Source of the DNA: Hyalella azteca
Lineage: Eukaryota > Arthropoda > Malacostraca > Amphipoda > Hyalellidae
Assembly (NCBI RefSeq): GCF_000764305.2
Contig: NW_025934582.1
Coordinates: forward strand, 1-64,000
Length of the DNA stretch: 64,000 bases
Reading direction: 5' to 3'
Below, piece by piece: positions 38,902 to 49,928 of this stretch (position 1 is the first letter of the stretch; each line of letters begins with the position of its first letter). The notes under the pieces are model-generated. The model was not told the DNA's origin and ran no database searches. It worked only from the letters and a program-made list of their open reading frames with translations. A program made the position numbers and the translations under genes.

Positions 38902-39020
38902 GCAACACTCGCGGAAGGCCTTAGCGTCGATGGGCGAGGTGAAGTTGAGGCCCCAGGTGTCATTGGTGGCGGGATCCTTCCAGTAGACGAAGCACTCCGA
39001 CGCCTGCCCGATACGCGTGC
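38902..39020 (-). CDS. sif exon (3rd), C-terminal half of WH1-like domain
   Basis: The acceptor is TGATGTGTTGCAG and the donor GAGTGTTGC|GTGAGT. It enters in phase 1 (completing Gly of QPG) and ends in phase 0. The peptide includes TRIGQASECFVYWKDP, TNDTWGLNFTSPIDAKAF and RECC, which is near-identical to the end of the WH1/EVH1-like domain of Drosophila Still life as I recall it. The aromatic/Trp pair (VYW, TWGLNF) is typical of EVH1 strands. GC-rich, unlike the surrounding intron. The intronic minisatellite begins at its last codon. Confidence 0.95.
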
Positions 39021-39920
39021 CTGCAACACATCACTTCATAAGAACACGTGATCATGATGGTGATACACACTACATATTATATCATTAGTACAATAGATAT
39101 CTGATATATTTGCCAAGGTTGTGATTGGGTTTCGGTGATTGAAACCTGGCAGCACAAACATTTAAGGGCACATTAGCATAATATATATCTGATATATTTG
39201 CCAAGGTTGTGATTGGGTTTTGGTGCTTGAAGTCTACCAGAACAAACGTTTAAGGGCAGTTCGGTAGCGTTTGTAGGATTCTTATCGTGCTGGGTCACTT
39301 TAATAAGATATATTAGTGCCAGCAGGGCCAGGTTGACCCGGCCTTCCCAAAATTGATAATCTCGATAATTTGAAAATCCTGGTCTTTCGCATCCTGTCAT
39401 TTCGAATACAGTAAAAAATTTATATTTCAAAAATTTGGAACGTTATACAAAGAATGATCGGTTCCAACCAACGTATAGCGAAGAACTCCAATTAAACTCG
39501 CAGTTTGATATTCGAAAAGCATACTTTTTTATTCATGAATAAATACACCGCATCATGATGCAATGCAGATTTGGATTTCCAAAATCACCCTTTAGCTGTC
39601 CTGAAACGCCTTACGATTCAAACACTATGAATAAAATTTCTGCTCAAGGGAATGTCCCGATATGATAAGTATCATGACAGGGTATCCCGGTATTGTGCCT
39701 TTAAACCGATATTTATGACCAAATATACGAAATAAAAATCGTATAAAACAAGTATAACTGCGCACAGCAATTCTACATGGGCTTGAACGTGTGTATGGTA
39801 AGTAGACGTAGGCATTGCTGGTGGGGCATACCATAAATAGATGAAGAAAAAAGATGTAAACATGCAAACACAAAGTCTCATCTTGGTAATGTTGAATAAC
39901 TTTTAATGAAGGTTTCTCAC
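39021..39920 (-). other. sif intron, 0.9 kb, with an 85-bp tandem duplication
   Basis: Two similar copies of a block containing ATCTGATATATTTGCCAAGG and TTGTGATTGGGTTT lie at about 39099-39173 and 39184-39259. The open frame that continues from the upstream exon past its donor (to 39625) is intronic read-through. No extra exon seen. Confidence 0.65.
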
Positions 39921-40105
39921 CAGGTTGAATAAGTCGAACATCAAGAATTTTCTCGACTTGTGAGTTGTAGGCCGTGATGTGGAAGACACACTCAGGCGTG
40001 TCCTGAATACAGGTTATGTTGACAGGTACGAGATCCTCGGACACTTGTTGCCACTTGACAGTGCCGGCACCACTCGAGGATACGTGAAACACTTCGGCCC
40101 ACAAC
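39921..40105 (-). CDS. sif exon (2nd), N-terminal half of WH1-like domain
   Basis: The acceptor is TTTGAATTATGCAG and the donor CAACCTG|GTGAGAAA. The first base completes Arg (AG+G) and the exit is phase 1 (185 bp). The peptide is LWAEVFHVSSSGAGTVKWQQ, VSEDLVPVNITCIQDTPE, CVFHITAYNSQVEKIL and DVRLIQP. This is the start of the WH1/EVH1-like domain of Still life, a TIAM-related Rac exchange factor that in Drosophila acts at presynaptic membranes. Conservation with the fly protein is high enough to fix the identity of the whole locus. Confidence 0.96.
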
Positions 40106-40490
40106 CTGCATAATTCAAACACGTGAAACTCTAACTTCAAGTAGGTAATTTTGAATTTAAGTAAGAGTAGAATTCGAAAGAAGAAATAAAAGTTCTGACC
40201 AAGAGGTTCTCAAATTTACTTTTGAAAATTCAAAGTTTTTGAAATTGTTTTGGCGTTTGTATGCCGAGTTGTAGAAAAATATTAATCTGAGTTGAGTTTC
40301 GACGTTCAGTAAGAAATAGTGATTAAAAACAGGGCCAGCTTATCAATCACGCTTATTAACCAAAAAGCTAGATAATTAAATCAAGGGAGACGATTTATTG
40401 AATGATAGCAGTAAAAAGATCAGAAGAACTTTACACCTTATCCATCTATACACGCTGAGTTGTCGGTGAAGTCAAGAGTTTGAGACTAAC
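40106..40490 (-). other. sif intron 1, 385 bp
   Basis: Begins CTCAG|GTTAGTCTC at 40490 and ends at the acceptor before 40105. AT-rich, nothing else recognised. Confidence 0.8.
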
Positions 40491-40600
40491 CTGAGTAGGT
40501 GCCCGTCTCTACGTTTGCCAGGATTCCAAGGACTGTCTTCATATCTATACCCAGCTTTCTTCATGAGGGGAGCACAAGAGCAAGATAGCTTGTTCCCCAT
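40491..40600 (-). CDS. sif: still life (Rac GEF, TIAM family), canonical N-terminus
   Basis: ATG at 40600-40598 begins MGNKLSCSCAPLMKKAG, continues YRYEDSPW, KRRDGHLLR, and ends CTCAG|GTTAGT in phase 2, joining Leu-Trp-Ala of the WH1-like exon. Drosophila Still life starts with nearly the same residues (MGNKLSCSCAPLM), so this ATG is the conserved start. Gly2 plus Cys7 and Cys9 form a consensus for N-myristoylation with nearby palmitoylation, which would anchor the protein to membrane. The family activates Rac through a DH-PH module, and that module is not visible in this window. The exon frame stays open far upstream; see the next entry. Confidence 0.93.
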
Positions 40601-42937
40601 CGTAATGTGACTAGCGCAGTGATACGAAGGATGTGCGTAGCAAGAAGTCACGGCCGCCTCTAAGTGGTGAGGCGGGAAAAGAAATTGTCGCACCAAATGA
40701 GGAGCAAAGTCGGCAGATCGAGGTAGGACCTGGTGGCGGAGAAGGTCGCCCGGCCACCGTAACAGATGGTGATAGTCGTTGAGTTCGCCAACAGAATGAC
40801 GAGTGCCGTTGGCAGTGTAAAGAGGAAGCAGGTGAGAAAAGGCGGGAATGTAGTGAGATAGAGGAGGAAGAGATACTGACTCCGAGCGAGACGTCGGCGA
40901 GTGAGGTTGAGAGAAGAAGAAATTCGGAGAATGAGATGGAAGCGAGAAGGATGTGGGAGTTGGAGGAGTGGGTGCCCTAGGAGGAGATGGCGGCGAAGGA
41001 GGGGATGCTGGTGAAACAGGAGAAAGAGAGCGTTGTGATGGACTTTGGGGTGAGTGTGGTGATGGTGTTTTAGGTGATGGTGAAGGCGTTTGGTGAACAG
41101 GTGATGGAGGAGTTTCCTGTCCGGATGCTGGAGCGAAGCGAGTACGAGATCGTGGTTTGTGAGTAGCGTAACGATGCTGCTTTGCTCGAGTAGATGTTTG
41201 GTGCACCTCTGGAGGGTGGCTGGTGCGTTGTGAAGAACTTGGCTGTGATAAACCCTCAGATGACTGATCGAATGCTGCAACAAGAGTCTCTGGAGGGTGT
41301 TTGGCTCCTTGCTGTTGCTGCTGCTGACGCTGGTTTTTCTGCTGCTGATCAAGTTCGTTAAGCAGAAGGGAGTTAGCCAAAGCAACAGTATTGATGTAAA
41401 GGTTGTCGTCGGTCAACCGGTAGTAAGGTTCAACCTGGTTGACATAGGTTTGGTTTTGCGAAGACTGAGGTGGAACTGGAGGAGCCCTTGTTGGTCTCTC
41501 AATCTGGACTGGAAGGGGATAGTTAATGTACTGATTGGAGGAGTACTTGCAGTGCGGCTCGTGGAATGATTCGTCAGACTCAACGTCAGTACGCCTTGAA
41601 TCTTTACTTTGAAGTGTGGAAGGTGAGGGTTCTTGCAGATCCTCGGAGTCGTCAGTTGTTGCTTTTGCTTGCTGTTGCTGCTTGGCCTGTTTGTGAGCTT
41701 GGTATTGGCTGCAGTAGGGCTCGTGATACGAATCGTTGTCTTTAATATCAGAATCCTTGTCTTCGGGCGAAGGGGAAGTGACTGTCCGTAAGCTTTGTTG
41801 ACTCTGATAGGGACAGTTTGGCTCGTGAAAAGATTCGTTGTCATCACATTCTTCCTTCGAGTCGGAACGCGACGGTGAACGAGTGTGATCCTGAAACCGG
41901 GAATGAGTCTTTCGAAAATTGTCGCTCTCTTCACCGGACTTGGCTTGTTGCTGTTGGAGTTTTTGAGCTCTCTTTTGCTGATATTGACTGCAATGCGGCT
42001 CGTGGTAGGAGCCGTCGTCACTGACTTGATTTAGTTCTGGCTGTTGCGAGTCACTTTTTGGCGGTGGTTGAAGTTTCTGCTGCTGCTGGTGCTTCTTTTG
42101 ATAGTGGGAGCAGTGGGGTTCGTGGTACGAATCGCTGTCTTCCTGAGGTGTTGCAGAAAGAGGTGTCTGCGCGCGGGGTGGAACTTCTGGCTGAATCTGT
42201 TTCTGTTGCTGAGCAGACTGATTTTGCTTCTGGAATGGACAGTCGGGCTTGTGATAGGAGCAGTCGCTATCGTTCGCTTCGCGATGATTTTGCAGGACTT
42301 GAACCCGTCGAGGTCGCCTATACTTCTGCCCCTGTTGACAATGTGGGGCGTGGAATGAATCTTCGGAGTCTGACTCTCTCTCGGGCAGATTCTTGGGCTG
42401 CTGGTAATGCTGCGACAGTTGTGAATGACTTCTTTGGTACTGCGTGCAGTGCGGCTCGTGAAGCGAGTCTTCGTCTTCGTCGAGAAATTCTTGGCTTCGA
42501 CCACGATGTCGACGATTGCGATCTCGGTGAAGAGGTATGCGTTGCGGCTCGTGATAGTGGTTCTCCTCTTCGACCTGGTGGTGGCGCGCTTTATGGTGAG
42601 AAGGTGATCTAGAGTCTCGGTGACGGCGATGATGATGGTGACGGTGGTGGTGGTGATGATGGTGATGATTTGATTGCGTTGAAGTATCTACGGAATTAGC
42701 AGTGCTTGAGCGTATAGGTGAATGATAGGAATGGTGTGGCGGCGACGGCTGTGGTGAGGAGTGTTGCGGCGAGCGTGACTGTGGCGGGTGTGTCTTTGTG
42801 TGTCGGTGTCGGGGTCGTGAACGCTGTCTAGGCCGCGGCCGAGGGTCCACGTAATAATACGGGTGAAAGATGGCGAACGCTTTCGGGGACGTCGGGGAGA
42901 AAAAAGGGTAGGGCTCGCTGAGCGGCCCTTGCGAGGG
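40601..42937 (-). CDS. In-frame N-terminal extension or 5' leader of sif, HxPxC repeats
   Basis: The sif start-codon frame is open upstream for about 779 codons, to a TAA at 42940-42938, with no ATG anywhere. From the 5' side come Arg/Pro/His-rich sequence with an eight-His run, then eight motifs of form D/E-S-[FYL]-H-x-P-x-C (DSLHEPHC, DSFHAPHC, CSYHKPDC, DSYHEPHC, GSYHEPHC, ESFHEPNC, DSYHEPYC, ESFHEPHC) spaced 100-177 bp among Gln-rich linkers. Next come RPTRAPPVPP (SH3-ligand like), LYINTVALANSLLLNELDQ, a Ser-Pro tract, and a less biased end before MGNKLSC. Translation would need an ATG from an upstream exon or non-AUG initiation. Otherwise it is a very unusual 5' UTR. No family recognised. 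Confidence 0.55.
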
Positions 42938-44874
42938 TTAATAAGGAACGTACGACAAGGACGCAAGCGAGGGTGGGCAGGGGCACACCGAAGGATGCAC
43001 ACTTCAAGCACACAAGAGGTGGCGGTGCAGAGAGCACCCACTGCTACGCTGGTAGCGAGCGCGCTCGTAGCAGTAACCACTCTTTCTCAAGCGTAAGTGC
43101 TAGAGTCGGTCAGCACACAAAAAGATTGAAGACATTCATGGGATCGCACTAGATAATCTTAAAGCTTAACAGCGAGTAGCAAGGGCAATCAAATCAGACT
43201 AGAACACATAGCTTAGAAATAACTTTGATTCATTTGAGCTACACAGTGGCAAACATTCAAAGCGGGAATACGACAATTAGGCACCGAACCTAGGCCGCGG
43301 CAAGCGTTCTCTCCAAGACCCCGACAGTTTCGTGTAAAATGTTATATGTATATCAGTATTTTGTAATGTAATTGTATTTCAGATTTATATCTTAAGGATA
43401 TGTATATGGAGTTTGGTTTTTATGTTTTCGCCAATATATTTCAAAGACTCAAGTGAGCCGTTCAAGTCGTCTCAGGATTAATTATTTCAGCTTAAATCTT
43501 AATTAAATGCAGCTAAACTCTAGACATGATGCAAAGTGGAGAAAATTACTAGGAAAAGTCCGTAAAAAATTACATGGATCAATGCAAGTAATTTTCAAGA
43601 TATGAAAGCTTCATCTATGGGGTGAGTAAGAACGCAGATGAACGAGTAGGAGAGAGTGACGAAAGAGATGAAAGAAAGAGCAGTCCTTAATCAGAAGACG
43701 GTTAAGAGGCCGCAGGATGGAGTAGTCTTTCAGGAGGAGAAGAAAGCTTAATGGGCTTAGGAGATAAGCGTCCTCAGTTGACAGCAAAGAGCTTCTTTTG
43801 AGATGAGACTGCGAAAACAAGCAGACGTCGACGTCAGCTTTTTCGGAAACGCCGAGTTGCTTGTTTCTGCAATAAAAGAAGAGGCAAGCATATTAGATCT
43901 TGGCAACACAAAACAGGAGTAAAGAGAACACTGATGGTTTTGATCATGTTAAGAATATATAAAATCTATTTGCTCATTACAAATTATCATTATTATTATA
44001 GAGAAAACTAATTCAATAATGAGATGCGTGATTCGGGCTCCTTAACAAAAAACACAAATATATGCTGCAAAATAAGAAATTTGCGATCGAAAAACAAACG
44101 AATAAACGATTGCTCACGCAAAAACTCATCTTAAAGCACTGAAAAATTCCTAAAAAAGTTGGCTTGCTTTGCTGAACTTGGCATGAGCTAAGACGTAGGT
44201 CTAAATCCCAGCAGTTCATGAGGACAAATATAGGAACTAATTATAAAAATGAAAAGTGTTTGCTTGATGCAATCATTGCTTAACGTAATTTTTGCATTAA
44301 TAAATTATACGTTAAGGTCTTAAATACACAGGGAAAAATTCGTTTACATATCTTCGCAAATATCAAGATAGTAAATGAGCATCAAGCAGCAGCAGCTTGT
44401 AATTCATTCCTAAAGAAGTCGATTGAGCATCAGAATCAATGTTCACCATTTCCACTCAGTCGACGGTTGGTAGGCGAGGTAATTAAAGTGGCAAGCTGCA
44501 TTCGCCATGCTTCTGCGTATATAGTGCGACCGCTCATCAAGCGAGTATGGAAGATGAATGCCATCAAGAAAGATTTGATGACATGGATCGTGCTGACACA
44601 CTTGATGACATGGATCGTGTAGGTACATTTGATGGTACGCTAAGTAAAATCAAAGGGCCCTATTGTCAAAATATTGACACACTTTCTTGTCTACAGCTCA
44701 AGAAGAGGAGCGGATATAGCACCGATACACCTTTTGTCAGGCCGAACTGAGTCAGGACGACCCACGCAAGAACATAAGTGCATCACTACTTGGAGAAAGT
44801 CTCAATAAATTTTCTGAGTGTAGGAGTTCTGAAGATACTTGATGACACGATCTGTATGGTTGCATCTAGTTGTA

Positions 44875-44982
44875 GTGCAAATACACGTAGTGCATGGTTG
44901 TGCTAATACACCTAGTGGTAGTTCTAATACACCTAGTGGTGGTGCTAATACACCTAGTGGTAGTGCTAATACACCTAGTGGC
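44875..44982. repeat. 21-bp tandem repeat, about 5 copies
   Basis: The unit is TGCTAATACACCTAGTGGTAG with one- or two-base variants. Because 21 is a multiple of 3, the plus frame at 44839-45081 reads as repeated ANTPSGS, but no start, splice site or domain supports a gene. Confidence 0.85.
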
Positions 44983-45436
44983 GTCAGTGATGCTTACATT
45001 GGTGGTATCAGCTGCACTGCTACGATAGTTGGCGCCAGCAGCAAAATGCTTGGTATCATTGGTAGAATCTGTGTCTCTTGAATGACGCAACTTTACTTAA
45101 TTGATTTATATGCAAATTTCATAAAAACATTAGCATCGACGCCGGAATTTGACGCGTGCCAGGATGTCAAAATCAATAATTAAATAACAGCGGGGACTTT
45201 TCTAGGCGAGACCAAGCCTTTACGATGCGGAGGAGACAATCGCACGCAAGGCATTCAATTCTGCCGCTATTTCCGGCCATCCGGACGAAAAATATTGCAC
45301 GGTGTTCTGCTGACGACGCAGTCTCGGCAGGCGGCGGAACTGCGCCGTGATGCTAAAGCTGCGCTGTCGCCAGAAGCAACCTTGACTGATGCGCGTGCTG
45401 GGAGATTTTTTTTAGTTACATAACTGAGCATTTCGT

Positions 45437-45575
45437 AACACACTCATTAATCATTAGTGAGCCACACTCATTAGTCATTAGTGAGACACACTCATTAGCA
45501 TTAGTGAGACACACTCATTAGCATTAGTGAGACACACTCATTAGCATTAGTGAGACACAATCATAAATGCATTAG
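45437..45575. repeat. 23-26 bp tandem repeat, about 6 copies
   Basis: The unit is ACACACTCATTAGCATTAGTGAG. The first copies carry an extra base (ATTAGTCATTAG). Simple local expansion with no coding content. Confidence 0.85.
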
Positions 45576-46000
45576 TTAGAAACACCCTTTTAGTAATACC
45601 TACGATCAGTCTTGACACGTGTGACATCAACACTCTCAAGAATTCCATACTTCAACAAACTATTTGACTAGATTTTTCGGTACAATAATAAATGATGAGG
45701 TCTACACATTTTGAAGAAACATCATTCCCCGACCCATGTACGAAAGTGATGACCTGTCACCTGAAATAAGCGTCATAGAGAGGGGGCGATTCAACAGTCA
45801 ACACCTCTGGAATAAGAAGCGAAGTCTCAAATCAAGCGGAATTTCAAAGTTTCATCGAAGAGAATAAAAGTTAGGCGCCTGTGGACACACTCCATATCAC
45901 GCTGCGCAAGTTATCCAAGCAGAGGCTGTGATATTTATCATGTGCCGCTGGATGTAAACGTGAAATGAATATGGTAATACTAATAATAATAACTCAAATA

Positions 46001-47260
46001 CAGGGGTTGGACAAAATATGAGAAATACCTGACATTTTGATGTCGTAATTTTTGAACATGTTATAAACAATGAAAACACGAGACATATTTTTATGTTTTA
46101 TTTTTTGTTGTCACTGCTAAATGGTATTTTATCCTTGCACAGATATTTTTAGTAAATTTTTGTGTCTATAACTTCACCTACAACCTATATGTGGCAAACC
46201 TCTCTGACTTTTAAAAGGTGCAAATTGTTGGTGCCCGTATGGCAGGTGCTAGTGTGACAGAAACTTCCCGAATGCTTGGCATTCCAAGAGGTACTGTCAC
46301 AAAAGTAGTGAGTGCCTTTGAAAGAGAAGGAAAACGTCCTCAGCAAAGCACAGGTCTGGCCGAAAGTCGAACTTGTCTGGGAGAGACCGTCGGTATCTAA
46401 ATCAAATTGTAGGGGACAATCGAAAGACCACGGCTGTTAAAATTACTGCAGACCTCAATGGACACATACAGAACCCAGTTTCAATAAAGACTGTCCGCCG
46501 AGAGCTGAACAGATCTGAATTCTATGGTAGAGCTGCAATCAGAAAAACTCTGGTTTCAAACACAAATGCTTCAAAGCGTTTAGAGTGGTGTAAAAACCTC
46601 CTGAATTGGTCCCTCGAGCAGTGGAAAAATGTGATTTTCTCTGACGAATCATAGTTTACCTGATTTCGAGTTTACGTTTGGAGATAGCAAAAAGTCATTT
46701 AATAGCTAGGGATTGCCTACTCCCAACATGGCGGGGGATCTGTGATGATCTGGGGTGCTATTTCTTGGAAACCCGGCGGGCCAATGATTTCTCTTCATAA
46801 AGAATCAGCAGCCACGACTATTTAGAAATCTTACAGGGCTAAGTTCATCCAATGGTTCAAGCACTGTTTGTGGGGGGGGGGGGGGGAACGCCATTCTTCA
46901 AGATGATAATGCCCAGATCCACACAGCTGGAATTATTGGAAAATGGCACGAGGAACAATAATGAAGTTGAGCATCTCGTTTGGCAACCACAATCACTAGA
47001 CCTGAATATTATGGAGCATTTATGGTCGATTTTAGAGACGCAAATCAGTAGTCGATTCCCGCCGCCATCGTCTTTAAAAGAGCTGGAGGGAGTTCTAACT
47101 GAAGAATGGGTTAAAATTCCTTTGTAAACAATTCACAATTTGTATGAAGCAATACCTCGGAGAATTGAGGCTGTAATTGCCGCAAAAGGTGGACCTACAT
47201 CATACTAAAATATATTTTGTATATTTCTCAGGTGTTTCCCTTGTTTTTTTCTAACCATTG
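46001..47260 (+). mobile_element. Tc1/mariner-type transposon, decayed, intact ends
   Basis: A 1260-bp element flanked by TA on both sides (45999-46000 and 47261-47262), the hallmark target duplication. The ends are imperfect inverted repeats of about 33 bp: CAGGGGTTGGACAAAATATG on the left, and CAATGGTTAGAAAAAAACAA as the reverse complement of the right. Between them lies one broken transposase gene. Other Tc1-type elements of this end family occur widely in arthropods. It cannot move by itself, but its ends might still be recognised by a related transposase (inference). Confidence 0.93.
46218..47207 (+). pseudogene. Tc1-like transposase pseudogene
   Basis: Fragments follow the normal transposase order. 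First is a helix-turn-helix (QIVGARMAGASVTETSRMLG, 46218 on). A frame change at about 46373-46400 leads to a second HTH/arm segment (RYLNQIVGDNRKTTAVKITA) and the first catalytic Asp in FSDES. A stop at about 46652 follows. After a 15-G run (46872-46886) comes ILQDDNAQIH, with the second catalytic Asp. Another frame change precedes SLDLNIMEHLWSILE, with the third acidic residue, and then a further stop at 47125 before the C-terminus. At least two frameshifts and two stops make it non-functional. Confidence 0.92.
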
Positions 47261-47673
47261 TAGATTGAGTGTTCAAATTAAAAATTGGAGAACGTAAACC
47301 TTTACGATAATTGTTGTCAGGGTAATTGAATCGTGTAATGATCATGGCTCTGATTTAGGGGATTAAAACTATGATAGACATAGGAACGTAATCTTTAGAT
47401 TCGTCTTTACGAGAAGACAAATTTTAACAGAATTGTAATCGGATAAAAGATCTTTATTTATTAAAATTATTTATTCCTAAAATGTAAAATTAAGATTTTT
47501 ATTTATTTATTAACAATTCATAAACCGATATTTTGTGGATACATTACCACTCCCGAGACTTGTATCTCTTGTATCTCAGCTACGGCAAAAAATATTCAGC
47601 TGGGCTTTCAGATGAAAATTTTGCGATCATTACTCATCAGCACCCAGCTTGCTACATAGGATTTGCTACAAAA

Positions 47674-48624
47674 ATGCTACTCACAAGTAAAGCCCGTCGT
47701 AGGATATCTTGGTTACTTTGGCTCACAGATGTCATCGGTTTGCTCTCCCAGCTATGGATAATAAATGTCATCTTTCAAGCCCTTCCGTGGTTTGTCAAAA
47801 TTCACAAGTTATTCGATTTAAACTGGCCGGTAGCGACAGCCTTCTTGATCATCCCGGTTTTTATCGCGGTCAGCACCTAGGTTTTTTCGCTCGTTCAGAT
47901 CTCAGAGCTGAGCGACAGGAGACGAAGCACCGCAAGGAGAGCAGGCAAAACAGGCAAGCGTTGGCTGGCATGCAAACTCTGTGCCGTCGCCTCGACTGTG
48001 CTCTTGTAGGAATTGGGTAGCAGCTTACAGCTCCTAGAAGTACACGGCAACGTTACTGAATAGTTCTTGGTGAAGATGTACTAATACAGGAGCCATTATG
48101 AAGCCCATCTACATGTGAACAATTTCCAAGAAGAAATGTCGTGCTGTGGGTCCGCTTCATTTCAGGACTGGTTTGACATACAACAAATGGATGAAGAATT
48201 TCTCCTTCTATGGCATGGCATCCACGAATTCGGTCACAGTAAAGTCGATGTTACAAGCGACGAAGTTCCATGGAGTTGCTGCGCGCGCAAACTGGGAAGG
48301 AAATGCTGGGCCCGTCACCTCCGGCAGCAAATCAAGCAATTCGGTTAGCGTTACTTGACTATCAACACTCGTGGCTGTGCAGAGATTGTGCAGAGCTTGC
48401 GGGCAGCTTTGGTCGCCAACACGGCGTTGTCGACGGCGCTGTTTGCCGTGAGTGTCGCCCTGGGCGCACCGCTCCTACGCCTCTACACCAACTCCAAAAT
48501 GAGGGCCGTTGCCCTCGGGGGCGCCGTGGACGACACAGCACCCGGCTGGGTCTTCAGAGAGAAGGAAAATGAGAGCCCCCACAGAGACTTGATGATCAAG
48601 CGGAAGAAGAAAGCCCGAAAATGA
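47674..48624 (+). pseudogene. Tetraspanin (peripherin/rds-like) pseudogene, intronless
   Basis: One frame runs 317 codons from the ATG at 47674. TM1 is ISWLLWLTDVIGLLSQLW, followed by KIHKLFDLNWPVATAFLIIP (TM2 region) and ACKLCAVASTVLL (TM3). The large extracellular loop has FQEEMSCCGSASFQDWF (the CCG motif), VPWSCC (the second Cys pair) and INTRGCAEIV (the last loop Cys). TM4 is ALSTALFAVSVALGAPLL, with a basic tail KRKKKARK. Five in-frame stops interrupt it (47878 TAG, 48007 TAG, 48061 TAG, 48082 TAA, 48346 TAG) but there is no frameshift. The CCGSASFQDWF context resembles peripherin-2/ROM1-type tetraspanins. A retrocopy is likely, though I see no poly(A) tail or target duplication. Confidence 0.85.
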
Positions 48625-49529
48625 ACGCTCAGTTTAATTACAATTTTTAACTTAGGTTCATTCTATTTTTTTTCTCAAGACGAAGCATACAAACGACCGT
48701 AGGAAGGTCGCTGCTATACAGTATATGGATACAGGACACTTGTGAGCCTGGGAGCAAACCTGACGCAAGAATTCGCTATTCCAGTCGTACATTTAAAACA
48801 ACGCTGTACTTCAATTACGTCGATAACTCAAACGATTTTGGATGGGAAATTGCGTTCTCGTTTCAGTGATGACACAGGATCACGTATCATAGCTATAAAA
48901 GTGTAAAAATGTCTTGGCAGGATTAAAATTTAATGTCCTCTCATTGTATAACAAAAAACACAATTTGTGTGTGTGTGAGTAAATTTTTTCTGTTACAAAA
49001 TAAAAAAGTGTCGAAATTCGACGTTAGAAGAAAAGAAGTTATTCTTCCCTTTTTTCAGCGTGCTGCTGCTTATATATTGTCTTGATCGAGTTACCTCGCA
49101 GTGTTTCTATCACATTCAAAAGCCCATAGATTGGGTATCTGAAGTTCAAACAGAACAGCGGCAAATGATTATTAAATTAAATTTAGATTATCAAATTAGC
49201 TTTATATTGACGTAACGATTATAAGTAACGATTCCTCCGTCACAAAGTTATGACTGCGATAGTACGTTCGTTGTACTACGGAGCCAATCCAATGAACTTC
49301 GTCTAATTTCATCGCAGAAACATAATTCCAATTACAAATTAACATTGAAATTATCATGATGAAACTAACGGGCAACATTAAACAACACATAAGACCAAGA
49401 TGACATTTATGGTCAAAATACAAAATAGACTTCTCAGCAGCAGGCGGGCATACTTTTATAGCTTTACGTTAGAGCATCGAGTAGGTTTCTTAAATTTCGT
49501 TAGCTTATGGTCTTAGCCTTAGTAGGCAG
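48625..49529. other. No supported gene
   Basis: AT-rich sequence between the tetraspanin pseudogene and the triplet-repeat tract. A short TGTGTGTGAG run lies near 48967. Nothing else recognised. Confidence 0.5.
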
Positions 49530-49626
49530 CAGTGATGGCAGCAGCAGCAGATAAGGCAGCAGCAGCAGCAGTGAAGGCGGCAGTAGCAGCAGCAGTGAAG
49601 GCAGCAGCAGCAGCAGCAACCGTGAA

Positions 49627-49663
<37 letters not shown>
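49530..49663. repeat. CAG/CAG-type triplet repeat tract
   Basis: GCA-GCA-GCA runs interrupted by GTGAAGGC spacers, ending in about a dozen pure AGC triplets. Open frames on either strand here are simple poly-Cys or poly-Ala/Ser readings of the triplet and are not evidence of a gene. Confidence 0.9.
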
Positions 49664-49747
49664 CGTCATCTTTAATAGAGCAGTTGGGCAGAGCGGCGCA
49701 GTGAGGGAGATTCGCTTGAGCTTCTTCGTCGCTTTAGGCGCCGCATA

Positions 49748-49928
49748 CCGTGTCTGTACCGTGTGCACGTGTCATGTCTGTACCGTGTGCACGTGTCGTG
49801 TCTGTACCGTGTGCACGTGTCGTGTCTGTACCGTGTGCACGTGTCGTGTCTGTACCGTGTGCACGTGTCGTGTCTGTACCGTGTGCACGTGTCGTGTCTG
49901 TACCGTGTGCACGTGTCGTGTCTGTACC
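49748..49928. repeat. 24-bp tandem repeat, about 7.5 copies, at the left edge of the gap
   Basis: The unit is CGTGTCTGTACCGTGTGCAC plus GTGT, essentially identical between copies and ending directly in the run of N. The array is probably longer than shown. Confidence 0.92.

Larger units (their letters stand above)
42938..45998. other. Upstream of sif; no supported gene, two short arrays
   Basis: The first 150 bp are GC-rich and could hold the sif first exon or promoter, but I can place no TATA box, initiator or start codon with confidence. The overlapping 130-codon frame at 42688-43080 starts from a GTG and is probably a shadow of the sif exon frame. Further right the sequence is AT-rich with two tandem arrays, listed separately. 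Confidence 0.5.

Noticed and set aside
39625..39920. Extension of the WH1 exon frame past its end
   Set aside because: A consensus donor at 39920 and the exact phase match to the exon at 38902 show this is intron.
41413..42612. Several 100-240 codon frames on both strands inside the sif upstream region
   Set aside because: They are shadows of the repeat-rich main frame. They lack the HxPxC motif regularity and do not join to the WH1 exons.
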